DNA of 64,000 nucleotides from Bosea sp. OAE506 (GTDB lineage Bacteria; Pseudomonadota; Alphaproteobacteria; Rhizobiales; Beijerinckiaceae), in NCBI RefSeq assembly GCF_040546595.1, contig NZ_JBEPOB010000001.1, positions 2,233,001 through 2,297,000 of the forward strand, given 5' to 3'. Below are positions 26,919-36,375 of this stretch, piece after piece; within the stretch, counting starts at the first letter, position 1; every line of letters starts with the position of its first letter. A program made the translations under genes and the position numbers. A model generated the notes under the pieces. The model was given only the letters and a program-made list of their open reading frames with translations. It ran no database searches and was not told the origin of the DNA.

Positions 26919-27752
26919 GTGACGCCGACCCCACCCTCCGACGATCCGCGCCTCGCCGATCTCGACGAGATCGCGCGCCGGCTCGCCGAGGCGGCGCGGC
27001 TCAGCGGCGCGGTGCTGCTGTCGATGCGGGCTGCCCGCGACGTCACCATCAAGGCGGACGGCTCGCCCGTCTGCTCGGCCGACATGGCCGCCGACCACAC
27101 GGCCAAGAAGGCGCTGGCAAGGCTCCTGCCCGGCATTCCGGTGATCAGCGAGGAAAGTGCTTCGGAGGTCGCCCCGGCCGCGCTGTTCATCCTGCTCGAT
27201 CCGCTCGACGGCACGCGTGAATTTCTCGCGGGCGGCGACAGCTACTGCGTCGCGATCGCTCTGGTGCGGGGCGATCGGCCGGTGGCTGGTGCGATCGCGG
27301 CGCCGGCCGGCGGCCGTGTCTGGTATGCGGGGCAGGGCGCTTTCGAGCAGGCCGTCTCCGCCGCGGGCGAGGTGCTGGGACCGGCATATCCCATCGCGGT
27401 GCGGCCACTGCCGCCCTCCGGGCCGACCACGCTGGTCAGCCGCTTCCATGGCGACGCGATGAGCGACGGGGTTGCGAGCGCGCTCGGCTCGACCGCGACG
27501 CTGCCGATGTCGTCAGCCGTGAAGTTCGGGATGCTCGCCTCGGGCGAGGCCGATCTGCATGTGCGCGGCGGACAGACGATGGAATGGGACATCGCGGCGG
27601 GGGATGCGATCCTGACCGCGGCGGGCGGGATCGTGCTGAGCCTCGACGGCAGCCTGCCGCGCTACGGCTGCCTCGCGCGTGGCTTCTGCAATCCACCCTT
27701 CGTCGCGGCGTCCAGCGAGGAGCTGGCGCGGCGGGCCCTGGCCGCCATCTGA
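26919..27752 (+). CDS. cysQ: 3'(2'),5'-bisphosphate nucleotidase CysQ-like
   Basis: A 277-residue inositol-monophosphatase-family protein. The metal-binding motif is FILLDPLDGTREFLAGG (DPLDGT), with the earlier PVISEESAS supplying the conserved Glu, and MEWDIAAGDAILTAAGG the second signature (WDxAAGxAI). The DGTREF variant favours CysQ (PAP phosphatase in sulfur assimilation) over inositol phosphatase. The start is taken as GTG at 26919 (MTPTPPSDD); an in-frame frame extends upstream to 26790 but is weak. It is divergent from chpT. Confidence 0.82.
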   Translation: MTPTPPSDDPRLADLDEIARRLAEAARLSGAVLLSMRAARDVTIKADGSPVCSADMAADHTAKKALARLLPGIPVISEESASEVAPAALFILLDPLDGTREFLAGGDSYCVAIALVRGDRPVAGAIAAPAGGRVWYAGQGAFEQAVSAAGEVLGPAYPIAVRPLPPSGPTTLVSRFHGDAMSDGVASALGSTATLPMSSAVKFGMLASGEADLHVRGGQTMEWDIAAGDAILTAAGGIVLSLDGSLPRYGCLARGFCNPPFVAASSEELARRALAAI

Positions 27753-27768
27753 GCGCAGCGCGAGCGGT

Positions 27769-28341
27769 TCAGCGGGCGACGCTCTGCGCCACGCTGCTCC
27801 AGAGGCCGTCGGCGCGGTGCTGCAACTGCGGATCGGCGAGGAAGCGCTGGCGGTTCTCCGCGGTGCGGAAGAAGAACAGCCTCGAGCCGACGATCGCGAA
27901 CTCGCGCGGGTCGATTTCGACGGCGCGACCCTCCGCCACCGCCGAAGCGTCATAGCCCGAGAAGGCGGGCGTGTAGATCGCAGGCGCGTCACGGAAGGCA
28001 TCGCGGTTGGCCGCCGAGACGAAGCGCCAGACGACACCGTCTTGGACGATCTCATAGGCCGGGTCCCCGGCCACCGCCTGCCCTTCGAGGCGATAGGCGA
28101 TCGGGTCATAGCCGCGCAAAGCAAGGCCCGACTGGATGTCGCGCTGCACGCCTTCGTTCAGGGAGGGCAGATCCGGCAGGCCCGCGGGCAACCGGACGGA
28201 GCCGGCCGTGGCCGGTACCGCCAGCGCCATCAGCACGAGCAGGGCGATCGCCGCCACCGGGCGCGCCGGGCGCGTCCGCAGTGCGAGGTTCTCCGACGCG
28301 GCGCCGCAGCCCCGCCTTGTTCCAGCCTTCATCACCGGCAA
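27769..28341 (-). CDS. Secreted YHS-domain protein
   Basis: A 190-residue protein with a signal-like hydrophobic segment (AIALLVLMALAVPATAG), then a YHS-type domain: ALRGYDPIAYRLEGQAVAGDPAYE followed by WRFVSAANRDAFRDAP. The domain is repeated loosely near the end (FFFRTAENRQRFLADP). YHS domains are found in metal-handling and heme-associated periplasmic proteins; the Cys residues of metal YHS domains are missing here. A second in-frame ATG lies at 28332. It converges on the CysQ-like gene. Confidence 0.75.
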   Translation of the reverse strand: MPVMKAGTRRGCGAASENLALRTRPARPVAAIALLVLMALAVPATAGSVRLPAGLPDLPSLNEGVQRDIQSGLALRGYDPIAYRLEGQAVAGDPAYEIVQDGVVWRFVSAANRDAFRDAPAIYTPAFSGYDASAVAEGRAVEIDPREFAIVGSRLFFFRTAENRQRFLADPQLQHRADGLWSSVAQSVAR

Positions 28342-28597
28342 ATCCTGACCTCCGTCGCTGCCGGTGGACGTGCCCCCTGGCTGGCGTCTTCACGGGTTGG
28401 ATACGCTTTGGGGGGTATCAGAGTGGTTACAGAATTGGTTCGGATTGCGCCGGATCGTGCGCGACGGTTGTTTTTCCGTTGACGGCGCCCGGCATGGCAA
28501 GCCCCGTACCCCACGGCCGTTCGAGCGGCCGGAGACCCGTGACCAAGGCCCCGCCCATCGACCGGGTGACGCGGCCGACACCCGGAGATCGCACCCC

Positions 28598-29206
28598 ATG
28601 ACCACCTCTCGCCGCAGCCTGATCAAGGGAGGTCTCGCCCTCGCCGGTGCCGGCCTCGCGCCGGCCGTTCCGCTGGGGCCGCTCGCCGGGCCCGCGCTAG
28701 CGCAGCAATCCTACGGGCAGAGCCGCTCCTTTTCCCAGAACGAGCTCGTGACCTCCGGCCACCAGTTCTTTGGCAATGTCTCGCGCGGGCTGGCGCTCGC
28801 AGTCGAGGAGGCGGTTCGGCGCTGGGGCGAGCCGAACGGCTATGTGCTCGGCCAGGAAGCCTCAGGCGCCTTCGTCGGAGGGCTGCGCTATGGCGAGGGC
28901 ACGCTGTTCACCCGCAATGCCGGCGACCGCAAGGTGTTCTGGCAGGGCCCCTCGGTCGGTTTCGACTTCGGTGGCGAAGGGGCCCGCACCATGATGCTGG
29001 TCTACGGGCTGCCGGCGGTGGAGGCACTGTATCAGCGCTTCGTCGGCGTCGACGGCTCGGCCTATTTCATCGGCGGCTTCGGCTTCACCGCGCTGGCGGC
29101 CGAGGGAGTCACGGTGGTGCCGATCCGCACCGGCGTCGGCTGGCGGCTCGGCGTCAATCTCGGCTATCTGAAGTTCACGCCCCAGGCGACCTGGAACCCG
29201 TTCTGA
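28598..29206 (+). CDS. eipA: DUF1134 periplasmic protein, EipA family
   Basis: A 202-residue secreted protein of the DUF1134 family. A Tat-like start SRRSLIKGGLALAGAG is followed by cleavage near ALAQQ. The family domain runs from LVTSGHQFFGNVSRGLALAVEEAV through VGFDFGGEGARTMMLVYGLP to VGWRLGVNLGYLKFT, all standard. In Brucella abortus the DUF1134 protein EipA supports envelope integrity and is directly activated by CtrA. No convincing CtrA box was seen here. The ATG at 28598 gives the expected signal peptide. Confidence 0.85.
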   Translation: MTTSRRSLIKGGLALAGAGLAPAVPLGPLAGPALAQQSYGQSRSFSQNELVTSGHQFFGNVSRGLALAVEEAVRRWGEPNGYVLGQEASGAFVGGLRYGEGTLFTRNAGDRKVFWQGPSVGFDFGGEGARTMMLVYGLPAVEALYQRFVGVDGSAYFIGGFGFTALAAEGVTVVPIRTGVGWRLGVNLGYLKFTPQATWNPF

Positions 29207-29288
29207 GCCGCCGGCGCGGGCGCAGGACGCGCGAAGAAAACGGATTTCCCGTTTGAGGCGCATTGCCTTAGTCTGACGATCCCCGGAT

Positions 29289-30557
29289 GTGGAGCCGCTC
29301 GTCTTGATCGAAGCTGCCATGCTCGTCGCGCTTGGCTTCCTCTGCGCCAGCCTGATCGCCCTGTCGATCGTGCCGGCGCTGAACCGCCGGGCCGATCGTC
29401 TGGCCCGCAAGCGGGCGGAAGCGGCGTTTCCGCTGTCGCTCGCCGAGATCGCGGCCGACCGCGACCATCTGCGCGCCGAGCTGGCGCTGCGGGCCCGCAC
29501 CGTCGAGCAGGAGAGCGAGCGCGCCTTCGCGGCCAAGGCGGCCGCGATGCAGGATCTCGGCCGGCGCGACATGAAGATCGGCGAACTCGAAGGCGTCGTG
29601 CGTGAGCGCGACGGCTCCATCGCCGGCCTCGAAACCGATCTGGAGACGACCCGGGGCGACCTCGCGCGAACGCAGGCGGCGCTCGCCGCGGAGAGCGCCG
29701 CGCTGGCCGAGACAAGCGCGACCCTCCAGCAGCGCATCGCCGATCTCGCCAGCCTCGAACGCGATCTCGCCGAGACCCGCGGCTCGCTGACCGGGACCAG
29801 CGCCGACCTCGCGGCCCGTGATGCGGAGCTTGCTGGCGAACGAGAGACCCTGGTGCGCACCCTGGCCCTGCTGGCCGAGCGTGAGGGCGAACTCGCCAGG
29901 CTGCGGCAGGACTACGACCAGATTCGTGTGGCGCAGGTCGAGGACCGGACGAAGATCCTGGTTCTGGAAGGGAAGGCGTCCGATCTCGCTGGCCGCCTGG
30001 CAGCCAAGGAGCGGGACCATGCCGCGGGCCAGACGATGCTGGCGGCGATGACGGAGGATCGCGACGGCGAGCGGCTGAGGGCCGACGCGCTGGCCGCGCG
30101 TGTGGAGCAGGCGGAAGCGGGGCTCGCGGCGGCCGATGCGCGCGCCGTGGCGGCAGGTGCCGAGGCGGCGAGCCTCGAAAGCCGGCTGGCACAGGAGGTC
30201 GCGACCCACGCGACGGAGCGCGAGGCCAAGCAGGCGCTGGAGCAGGAGATGGCTCGGATGAAGGCAGGGCAGGAGGCGAAGACCGGGCGCGACGCCGCTG
30301 ATATCGCCGCCCTGAAGCGTGACATCGCCGAGCGCGACGGGCGGCTGGAGACGGTCCATGCCGAACTGCAGACGCTGCAGGGCATGCTGGAGCAGTCGCG
30401 GGCCGAGCGCGCCCGGCTCCAGCGCGAGTCCGCTGAGGCCCGCAAGGCCGGTGGCACACATTCCGATCCTGAAGCGCATGCGGCCCTGCGGCGCGAGATC
30501 ATGGCCGTCGCGGAGCGGCTGATGAACCTGCCGCCGCAGCAGGAGGCCGCCGAGTAG
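29289..30557 (+). CDS. Membrane-anchored coiled-coil protein
   Basis: A 422-residue protein with one N-terminal membrane helix (AMLVALGFLCASLIALSIVPAL), a basic stop-transfer (NRRADRLARKR) and then about 370 residues of almost unbroken coiled coil rich in Ala, Glu, Leu and Arg (heptad-like LERDLAETRGSLTGTSADLA). The C-terminal end is IMAVAERLMNLPPQQEAAE. No enzymatic motif. Such proteins can be scaffolds or SMC-like remnants; family not recognised. GTG at 29289 is used; an ATG at 29319 is also possible. Confidence 0.7.
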   Translation: MEPLVLIEAAMLVALGFLCASLIALSIVPALNRRADRLARKRAEAAFPLSLAEIAADRDHLRAELALRARTVEQESERAFAAKAAAMQDLGRRDMKIGELEGVVRERDGSIAGLETDLETTRGDLARTQAALAAESAALAETSATLQQRIADLASLERDLAETRGSLTGTSADLAARDAELAGERETLVRTLALLAEREGELARLRQDYDQIRVAQVEDRTKILVLEGKASDLAGRLAAKERDHAAGQTMLAAMTEDRDGERLRADALAARVEQAEAGLAAADARAVAAGAEAASLESRLAQEVATHATEREAKQALEQEMARMKAGQEAKTGRDAADIAALKRDIAERDGRLETVHAELQTLQGMLEQSRAERARLQRESAEARKAGGTHSDPEAHAALRREIMAVAERLMNLPPQQEAAE

Positions 30558-30658
30558 CGCTTTCCCACGCAAACGCCGTTCCCCCTGCCGCGATCATGCT
30601 CTAGGAAGGCGCGCCCGCGCTGCGGTCGCCCAGCGTCCAACGAGATGGTCTTCGCCCC

Positions 30659-31603
30659 GTGACCCAAACCCGCTTCGACCTCCTCTGCATCGGCGAGCCG
30701 CTGGGCGAGTTCAACGCCACCCGCGCCGCAAGCGGCGCCTTCCAGTTCGGACATGGCGGCGACACCTCGAACTGCGCCATCGCCGCCGCGCGCCAGGGTG
30801 CAAAGACGGCCTATCTGGGTGCGCTCGGCGACGACATGGCGGGCCGCTCGATCCGCGAGCTCTGGCGCCGCGAAGGCGTCGACGATTCCCATGTCACGAC
30901 GCATCAAAGCGCGCCGACGGGGCTCTATTTCGTCGATCACGGCCCGTCCGGCCATGTCTTCTCCTATCTGCGCGCCGGCTCGGCCGCGAGCCTGATGGGG
31001 CCGCGCGACGTGCCGCGGGATCTGATCGCTTCGGCGCGGATCGTGCAGGCGTCCGGCATCAGCCAGGCGATCTCGGCCTCCGCATGCGACGCCGTGTTCG
31101 AAGCCTTCGCGCTTGCGCGCGAGGCCGGTGTCACCACCGCCTACGACACCAATCTGCGCCTCAAGCTCTGGCCGCTGACGCGCGCCAAGGCGATCATCAA
31201 CGCCGCCTGCGGCATGGCCGACATCGTGCTGCCGGGCTATGACGATGCCACACAGCTCACCGGCCTGAGCGATGCCGACGCCATCGCCGATTTCTATCTG
31301 CGGCTGGGCGCGAAGATCGTCGCGCTGACCCTCGGCCATGAGGGCTCTCTGGTCGCGACGCCGGAGCGGCGCGAGCGGCTGGTGCCGATCAAGGTGGACG
31401 CAATCGACGCCACCGGCGCCGGCGACTGCTATGATGGGGCCTTCCTGGCTGAATACATCCGCACCGGCGACGCTTTTGCGGCCGGAGCCTACGCCAATGT
31501 CGCCGCGGCCCTGTCCACCCAGGGGTTCAGTGCGGTGGCTCCCCTGCCGCGCCGCGCCGATGTCGAGGCGCGGATGGCTCTCGAGGCGAAGAAAGCGAAG
31601 TGA
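30659..31603 (+). CDS. PfkB-family sugar kinase, KdgK-like
   Basis: A 314-residue ribokinase/PfkB protein. The N-terminal block is LLCIGEPLGEFNATRAASG, the sugar pocket reads FGHGGDTSNCAIAAARQG, and the catalytic signature is IDATGAGDCYDGAFLAEY with Asp as base. Overall it resembles 2-keto-3-deoxygluconate kinases, which feed the lower Entner-Doudoroff pathway; ribokinase or fructokinase cannot be ruled out. The start codon is GTG. The next gene, a HAD protein, overlaps its stop by one base (TGATG), so the two are co-translated. Confidence 0.82.
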   Translation: MTQTRFDLLCIGEPLGEFNATRAASGAFQFGHGGDTSNCAIAAARQGAKTAYLGALGDDMAGRSIRELWRREGVDDSHVTTHQSAPTGLYFVDHGPSGHVFSYLRAGSAASLMGPRDVPRDLIASARIVQASGISQAISASACDAVFEAFALAREAGVTTAYDTNLRLKLWPLTRAKAIINAACGMADIVLPGYDDATQLTGLSDADAIADFYLRLGAKIVALTLGHEGSLVATPERRERLVPIKVDAIDATGAGDCYDGAFLAEYIRTGDAFAAGAYANVAAALSTQGFSAVAPLPRRADVEARMALEAKKAK

Positions 31604-32463
31604 TGGCCGTTCCGGTTCTCGATGAGGCGGGCGCGCTGCTCGCCCGCTACGACGTGCTGATCAGCGATGTCTGGGGCGTGGTGCATGACGGCGTCTGGGC
31701 GCTGCCGCCGGCCTGCGCGGCACTGATGCATTTCCGCGAGCAGGGCGGGGCGGTGGTGCTGCTCTCGAATGCGCCGAGCCCCTCCGAGCAGGTGGCCGAC
31801 CTCCTCGACAAGAAGCGCGTGCCGCGGGGCTCCTGGGACCGGTTGATCACGTCTGGCGACGTCACGCGCTCTCTCATCGCCGAGAGCCACCACCGCAAGA
31901 TCTTCCATATCGGCTGGCAAAGCGACCGCGCCGTCTTCGACCAGGCCGATGTCGAGCTGGTCACGGAAGACGAGGCTGATCTGGTCGTCGCCACCGAGCT
32001 CAACGACTATCGCACCGAGCAGCCCGAGCAGTATCGCCCGCTGCTGGAGCGCTTCGCGGCGCGGGGGCTGCCCTTCATCTGCGGCAATCCCGATCTCGTC
32101 GTCCATGTCGGGCATGATCTGCTGCCCTGCGCCGGTTCGCTCGCGCTGATCTACGAGGAATTGGGCGGCCGCGTCGCCTATGCCGGCAAGCCCTATCGCC
32201 CGGCCTATGACCTGGCTCTGGAGGCGGCCCGCTCGGCGCGCGGTGGCCATCCGGTCGATCCGGCGAAGGTGCTGGTGATCGGCGACGCGGTCCGTACCGA
32301 TCTCGCCGGCGCCCGGCTGATGGGTTTCGACAGCCTGTTCATCGCCGGCGGCATCCACCGCGACGAGACGATGCGGGATGGGGTCCTCGATCCGGCGGGG
32401 CTCGAGGCCGTGCTGGCGGGGAGCCCGGTGAAACCGGTCGCCGCGATGGCGGCGCTGGCTTAA
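31603..32463 (+). CDS. HAD-IIA-type hydrolase (TIGR01459-like)
   Basis: A 286-residue HAD protein. The first motif reads LISDVWGVVHDG, where the usual DxD has Trp in the second position, the pattern of the TIGR01459 alphaproteobacterial subfamily. Motif II is LLSNAPSPSE and motif IV is VLVIGDAVRTDLAGARLMGFDSLF, with the NagD-type cap between (ICGNPDLVVHVGHDLLPCAG). The lost second Asp, normally the acid/base residue, leaves phosphatase activity uncertain. It overlaps the sugar kinase stop by one base, so a shared sugar-phosphate role is possible. Confidence 0.85.
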   Translation: MAVPVLDEAGALLARYDVLISDVWGVVHDGVWALPPACAALMHFREQGGAVVLLSNAPSPSEQVADLLDKKRVPRGSWDRLITSGDVTRSLIAESHHRKIFHIGWQSDRAVFDQADVELVTEDEADLVVATELNDYRTEQPEQYRPLLERFAARGLPFICGNPDLVVHVGHDLLPCAGSLALIYEELGGRVAYAGKPYRPAYDLALEAARSARGGHPVDPAKVLVIGDAVRTDLAGARLMGFDSLFIAGGIHRDETMRDGVLDPAGLEAVLAGSPVKPVAAMAALA

Positions 32464-32489
32464 GTCGTGGCTCGGCCGAGAGTGACGTT

Positions 32490-34911
32490 CTAGCCCTGGT
32501 GACCGTCCCGCCTGCAGCCGCTTCCCGACATCCTGGAACAGCCCCCGGAACGGCCTGAACACGAAGCGCACCGTCGAGCGGCCCGGCGGGACGGCGACGG
32601 CCCGGAACAGGACGTTGGCGCGCAGGATTTCGGCGGGGGCGCCGTCGATCTCGACCTGCCACCAGGGGTGCCAGACGTCGTTGAGCACGACATAGCCGCC
32701 CTGCGGCGCCTCGACCCGAAGCGTCACCTCGGTGGTGCCGTAATCGGCGATGCGGACGCTGCCGGCCGGGCTCTGGCCGGGTGGGTTGGCCCCCGCCGGT
32801 GCCGCCGTGCCTGCGGGCCGGCCGGTCGCCAGCGGGTCGCGCGGCAGGGGCGGGAGCGCGCGGTCGAGCAGCACGGTCCGGCGCGGGTCGAAGCCTGAGG
32901 GCCACTGGCCGGTGGCGAGGATCGCGTCGAAGTCGGCGGTCTCGGCTTTCGTCACCAAGAGCACCCGGGGCAGCGCGCGCGGGTTCTCGTAGACATAGGC
33001 GTCGGGCGTGCGGGCGATCAGGGTCAGGTCGCCGGGCTTCAGGGCCTTGTCGATCTGCTCGACGGGCACGCCGGTGGCGATGAAGCGCAGGCCCAGCATA
33101 TCGGCCAGCAGCGAGCGGTAGCCCGGCATCAGCGGCGAGAAGGTGCGCTGGTCAGGCAGGGCGACATGGTCGCCCGCGCCGGTCGCCTTGCTGTAGATCC
33201 CGAGCCGCAGCGGGTTGTAGCCGAGCGTGTTGTCGAGCCGGTGGACGAGGCTGGCATTGGGCCAGTGGAAGCCGATGCCGGCGAGCTCGATGCGGTCGCG
33301 CCGGTCCGGGCCGGCGGTGCGAGCGGTCTCGCGCTTGAGCAGCGCAATGGTCTCGTTGGCGCTGTCGGCCCGCAGCACATCGTAGTCCCGCGAGGGCAGG
33401 GCGGTGGATTCGCTCGGGCCGTTGTTGACCGAGAGATCCACGGTCAGCATCGCGGCGAGCACCACGGCAGCCGCGACGGCGGCCCCGCGCAGGGCCAGGC
33501 CGCGTGCGGCCACAAGCGCGCCCAGCGCGAGCACGCCGCAGAGCAGTGCGGTGACGATCGGCACGGCCGCGACCGAGAGTTTCCCCACCGTCCAGGCGAG
33601 CCACAGCGCCACGCCGAGCGCACCGGCGAAGATCGCGACCTCGACGGCACGCTGCCAGGGCCGCGCGCGTGGAGCCGTCCCGGTCATGACCAGATGAGTG
33701 AGATAGCCGCCAAGCAGGGCCAGCAGCGCACCGAGGATGAACAGCGCGTCGGCGGGGCGGCGATAGAAGGAGGCGCCCGGCACTTCGAAGAGCAGGGCAA
33801 AACCCGGCGTGAAGCGGCCCAGCGCGTAGATCAGAACGAGCAGGGACGCGACGCTCAGCGCGACGATCTCTCGGCGCAGCAGTGCGCCGCGGACGAGGCC
33901 CAGCGTCAGGATCAGACCTATCGGCAGCAGCCCGAGATAGAGCTGGCTCATATTGCGGGCGAGATAGAGGTCCTGCGGGCCAAAGCGCGCCTCGAAGGCT
34001 GGGCTCGGTGCGCCCCAGAAATTCTCCAGCGGCCCGGCCGCGCCATAGAGATTGGCGAAGAGCCCTGTCAGCAGGGCGGCCGGATGCAGCGAGCCCTTTC
34101 CGGCGCCGACGAGGTCGATCGTCGGGCGGTTCGACCCTTCTGCCAGGATGGCGGTGAGCAGGATTGGCACCGTTGCGACCAGCACGGCTCCGAGCGCGCC
34201 TGCCATCAAGGGCAACAGGCTGGTCTTCAGCGCCTGCAAGGGCCGGGGCGCCATGGCGATGGCGGCCAGCACGAGGCCAGCCAGCACATAGGCGCCGAGC
34301 AGCGCGACCTGGTCGCGGCCGAGCACCATGAAGCCGGCGACGAGGCCGGCGGCAAATCCGTAGGCGATCGAACCGCGCTCCAGCGCCCGCGCGATCAGCG
34401 CGAGCGTGATCGCGAAATAGCCGAGGCTCAGCACCTGACCGATATGCTGGATGCGCCAGGCGGCCGCCGCCCCGAAGGCGAAGGCAAGCGCCGCGACGAC
34501 CGCGCCCGCCGGGTGCCAGTCGCGGTCGCGGAAGATCAAGACGAAGGCGAGCGCGCCCGCCAGCAGCGTGCCGAGAACCGCCCCGTCGCCGAGCCTGAAG
34601 CCAGGCACAGGCTCGAGCGCCGCGATCAGCGCGAAGGGCGGCGAGAAGATCAGGGATTGCGGATCGGCGATCTGCGGCGAGCCGGCGAAGACGTAAGGCG
34701 TCCAGAACGGCGAGCGGCCGCTGTGCCAAGCTTCGGCGAGAAACTGGAGCTGCGGCTGGAAATGCGCCTTGGCGTCCCAGGGGATGGTGACGACGCCCGA
34801 CAACCACGGCCAGGACAGGGCGACCCAGGCCAGAACGACGATCGCCGCCACGGTGGCGAGCGGCCAGCGTGACGGCGTCATTGCAGGATCGGAAGCATCG
34901 TTCAGGGGCAT
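32490..34911 (-). CDS. Large YfhO-like membrane protein, probable 3' frameshift
   Basis: About 800 residues with some 11-12 membrane helices and a soluble C-terminal part, as in YfhO/GT-C-like proteins. It starts MPLNDASDPAMTPSRWPLAT (an inner ATG is at 34881), has FWTPYVFAGSPQIADPQS early, helices to about residue 510, then a periplasmic domain with YVVLNDVWHPWWQVEIDG and STVRFVFRPFRGLFQDVG, a typical family end. After this the frame has no stop and runs to 31489, antisense to two well-supported genes. A one-base shift near 32500-32515 reaches a TAG at 32490-32492, so that is used as the end. Precursors and product are unknown. Confidence 0.65.
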
Positions 34912-34981
34912 CGGGCTGCGGTGCCCGAACTCGCCCGGCGGTTCAAGTCCCCGCGGCAAGGCGGCAGCCTCGCCGGCCGGC

Positions 34982-36109
34982 TCAATCCTTCGGCGCGGCT
35001 CGCGCCATCAGCGCGTCCATGTCGATGAAATGGCCGGCGCGATCGCGCTTCGACGCGAGGTAGCGGACATTGTGGACATTGGGCCGGCCCAGCACGCGCT
35101 GCGTCGCATCGACCTCCAGGCCCGCCGCCTTGATCGCGCCGACCTTGAGCGGGTTGTTGGTGAGCGCGGTGACCCGGGTCACGCCGAGCTGCTTCAGCAT
35201 CGTCGCGGCGAAGTCGAAATGGCGCTGGTCGAGATCGAAGCCGAGAACCTCGTCGGCGTCATAGGTGTCCCAGCCCTGGCTCTGCAGCTTGTAGGCGCGC
35301 ATCTTGTTGGAGATGCCGTTTCCGCGGCCCTCCTGGTCGAGATAGAGCAGGATTCCGCCCTCGTTCTCGGCCATCCACTGCACCGTCTCGCGCAGCTGGT
35401 CGCCGCAATCGCATTTCAGCGAGCCGAACAGATCTCCTGTCAGGCAGGCGGAGTGCAGCCGCACCGGCACGGGGCCCGACAGATCGGGATTGCCGACGAG
35501 GATCGCGACCTGGTCGCGCAGACCCTCGCCGCCGCGGAAGACCACGAATTCGGTGTCCGGCGCGCCTTCGAGCGGCACCGGCGCGCGGCCGACGATGGTC
35601 AGCGTCGCCGCCTGGGCGGCGCGGTAGCCGTTGACGGCCTCGCTCTCGACCTCGACCAGCGGCTCGCCCGCGATCTGCTCGGCCGTCACGGGAACGATGA
35701 TGGTCGCAGGCAGCACGAGCGACAGGCGGGAGAGTTCGAGCGCGCTATCGTCCAGCGCCGAAGCCGGCGCGACGGGTGCGTCGACCTTGCCATCGATCTT
35801 CAGCGCCAGCATCTCGATGCGGGCGAGATCCAGCGTCGGCATGGCCAGGATGCCGGTCTCGGTGCGGTTCTTCGCGCCGAGGCGCCGCAGCCGGGCCGGG
35901 GTGAGGGCGAGATAGGCCTTGCCGCCGGCGAGCTCATCGAGCCGGGCGACCAGATCGGCATCCGCCAGTTCGGCGGACAGCGCGAGAAGGCGCGACTCGC
36001 CGGCGCGCAGCAGCACCGGGCGCCCGGCGCGGAATTCGGAAATGGCCCGGTCCACCGCCACGAGGCTCGTCTCGAGCGGGCGTCCGAACAGCGTACGCGA
36101 CTGAAGCAT
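34982..36109 (-). CDS. ribA: GTP cyclohydrolase II RibA with divergent N-terminal domain
   Basis: A 375-residue protein. Its C-terminal two-thirds is GTP cyclohydrolase II: the zinc site HSACLTGDLFGSLKCDCGDQL with three Cys, the catalytic block LLYLDQEGRGNGISNKM and LTNNPLKV. It makes the riboflavin precursor from GTP. The N-terminal 150 residues are shaped like a RibB (DHBP synthase) remnant, with none of the catalytic acidic and His residues easy to place, so RibB activity is doubtful. The ATG at 36109 (MLQSRTLFGRP) is preferred. It is on the same strand as the pterin-like operon 800 bases away, but cytochrome b561 intervenes. Confidence 0.88.
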   Translation of the reverse strand: MLQSRTLFGRPLETSLVAVDRAISEFRAGRPVLLRAGESRLLALSAELADADLVARLDELAGGKAYLALTPARLRRLGAKNRTETGILAMPTLDLARIEMLALKIDGKVDAPVAPASALDDSALELSRLSLVLPATIIVPVTAEQIAGEPLVEVESEAVNGYRAAQAATLTIVGRAPVPLEGAPDTEFVVFRGGEGLRDQVAILVGNPDLSGPVPVRLHSACLTGDLFGSLKCDCGDQLRETVQWMAENEGGILLYLDQEGRGNGISNKMRAYKLQSQGWDTYDADEVLGFDLDQRHFDFAATMLKQLGVTRVTALTNNPLKVGAIKAAGLEVDATQRVLGRPNVHNVRYLASKRDRAGHFIDMDALMARAAPKD

Positions 36110-36365
36110 CGGATTGTCCGTCAGATGGGGCTGGCTCAGGAATCCGGGCCCAGGCAAGGCTGTGTCCGGCGGGAGGTAAGGCTTCTACGGGCGCACAGGC
36201 GATATAGATCATCGCTGCACAGTTTTCCATCAAACGCGCCTGACGCGAAGGCAGTTCCATCGCAACCCTGCCTCCCTTGGGATGCACTGCCACGAGCCGC
36301 TGGCGCAGTCGACGCAGCGGTATAGGATGCCCAGCTTGAACACCTGATGAATGTCGGGACCGGGC

Positions 36366-36370
36366 GGAGG
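36366..36370 (+). promoter_or_regulatory. Ribosome-binding site choosing the b561 start
   Basis: GGAGG sits five bases before the ATG at 36376; a GTG at 36370 and an ATG at 36373 overlap or crowd it and are less likely starts. Confidence 0.6.
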
Positions 36371-36375
36371 TGATG

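Noticed and set aside
28342..28597. Possible CtrA box before the DUF1134 gene
   Set aside because: TTAC-N7-GTTC is present, but it misses too many consensus bases to call, even though eipA is CtrA-activated in Brucella.
36110..36375. Possible FMN riboswitch near ribA
   Set aside because: No conserved RFN-element segments were found in the leader on the minus strand.
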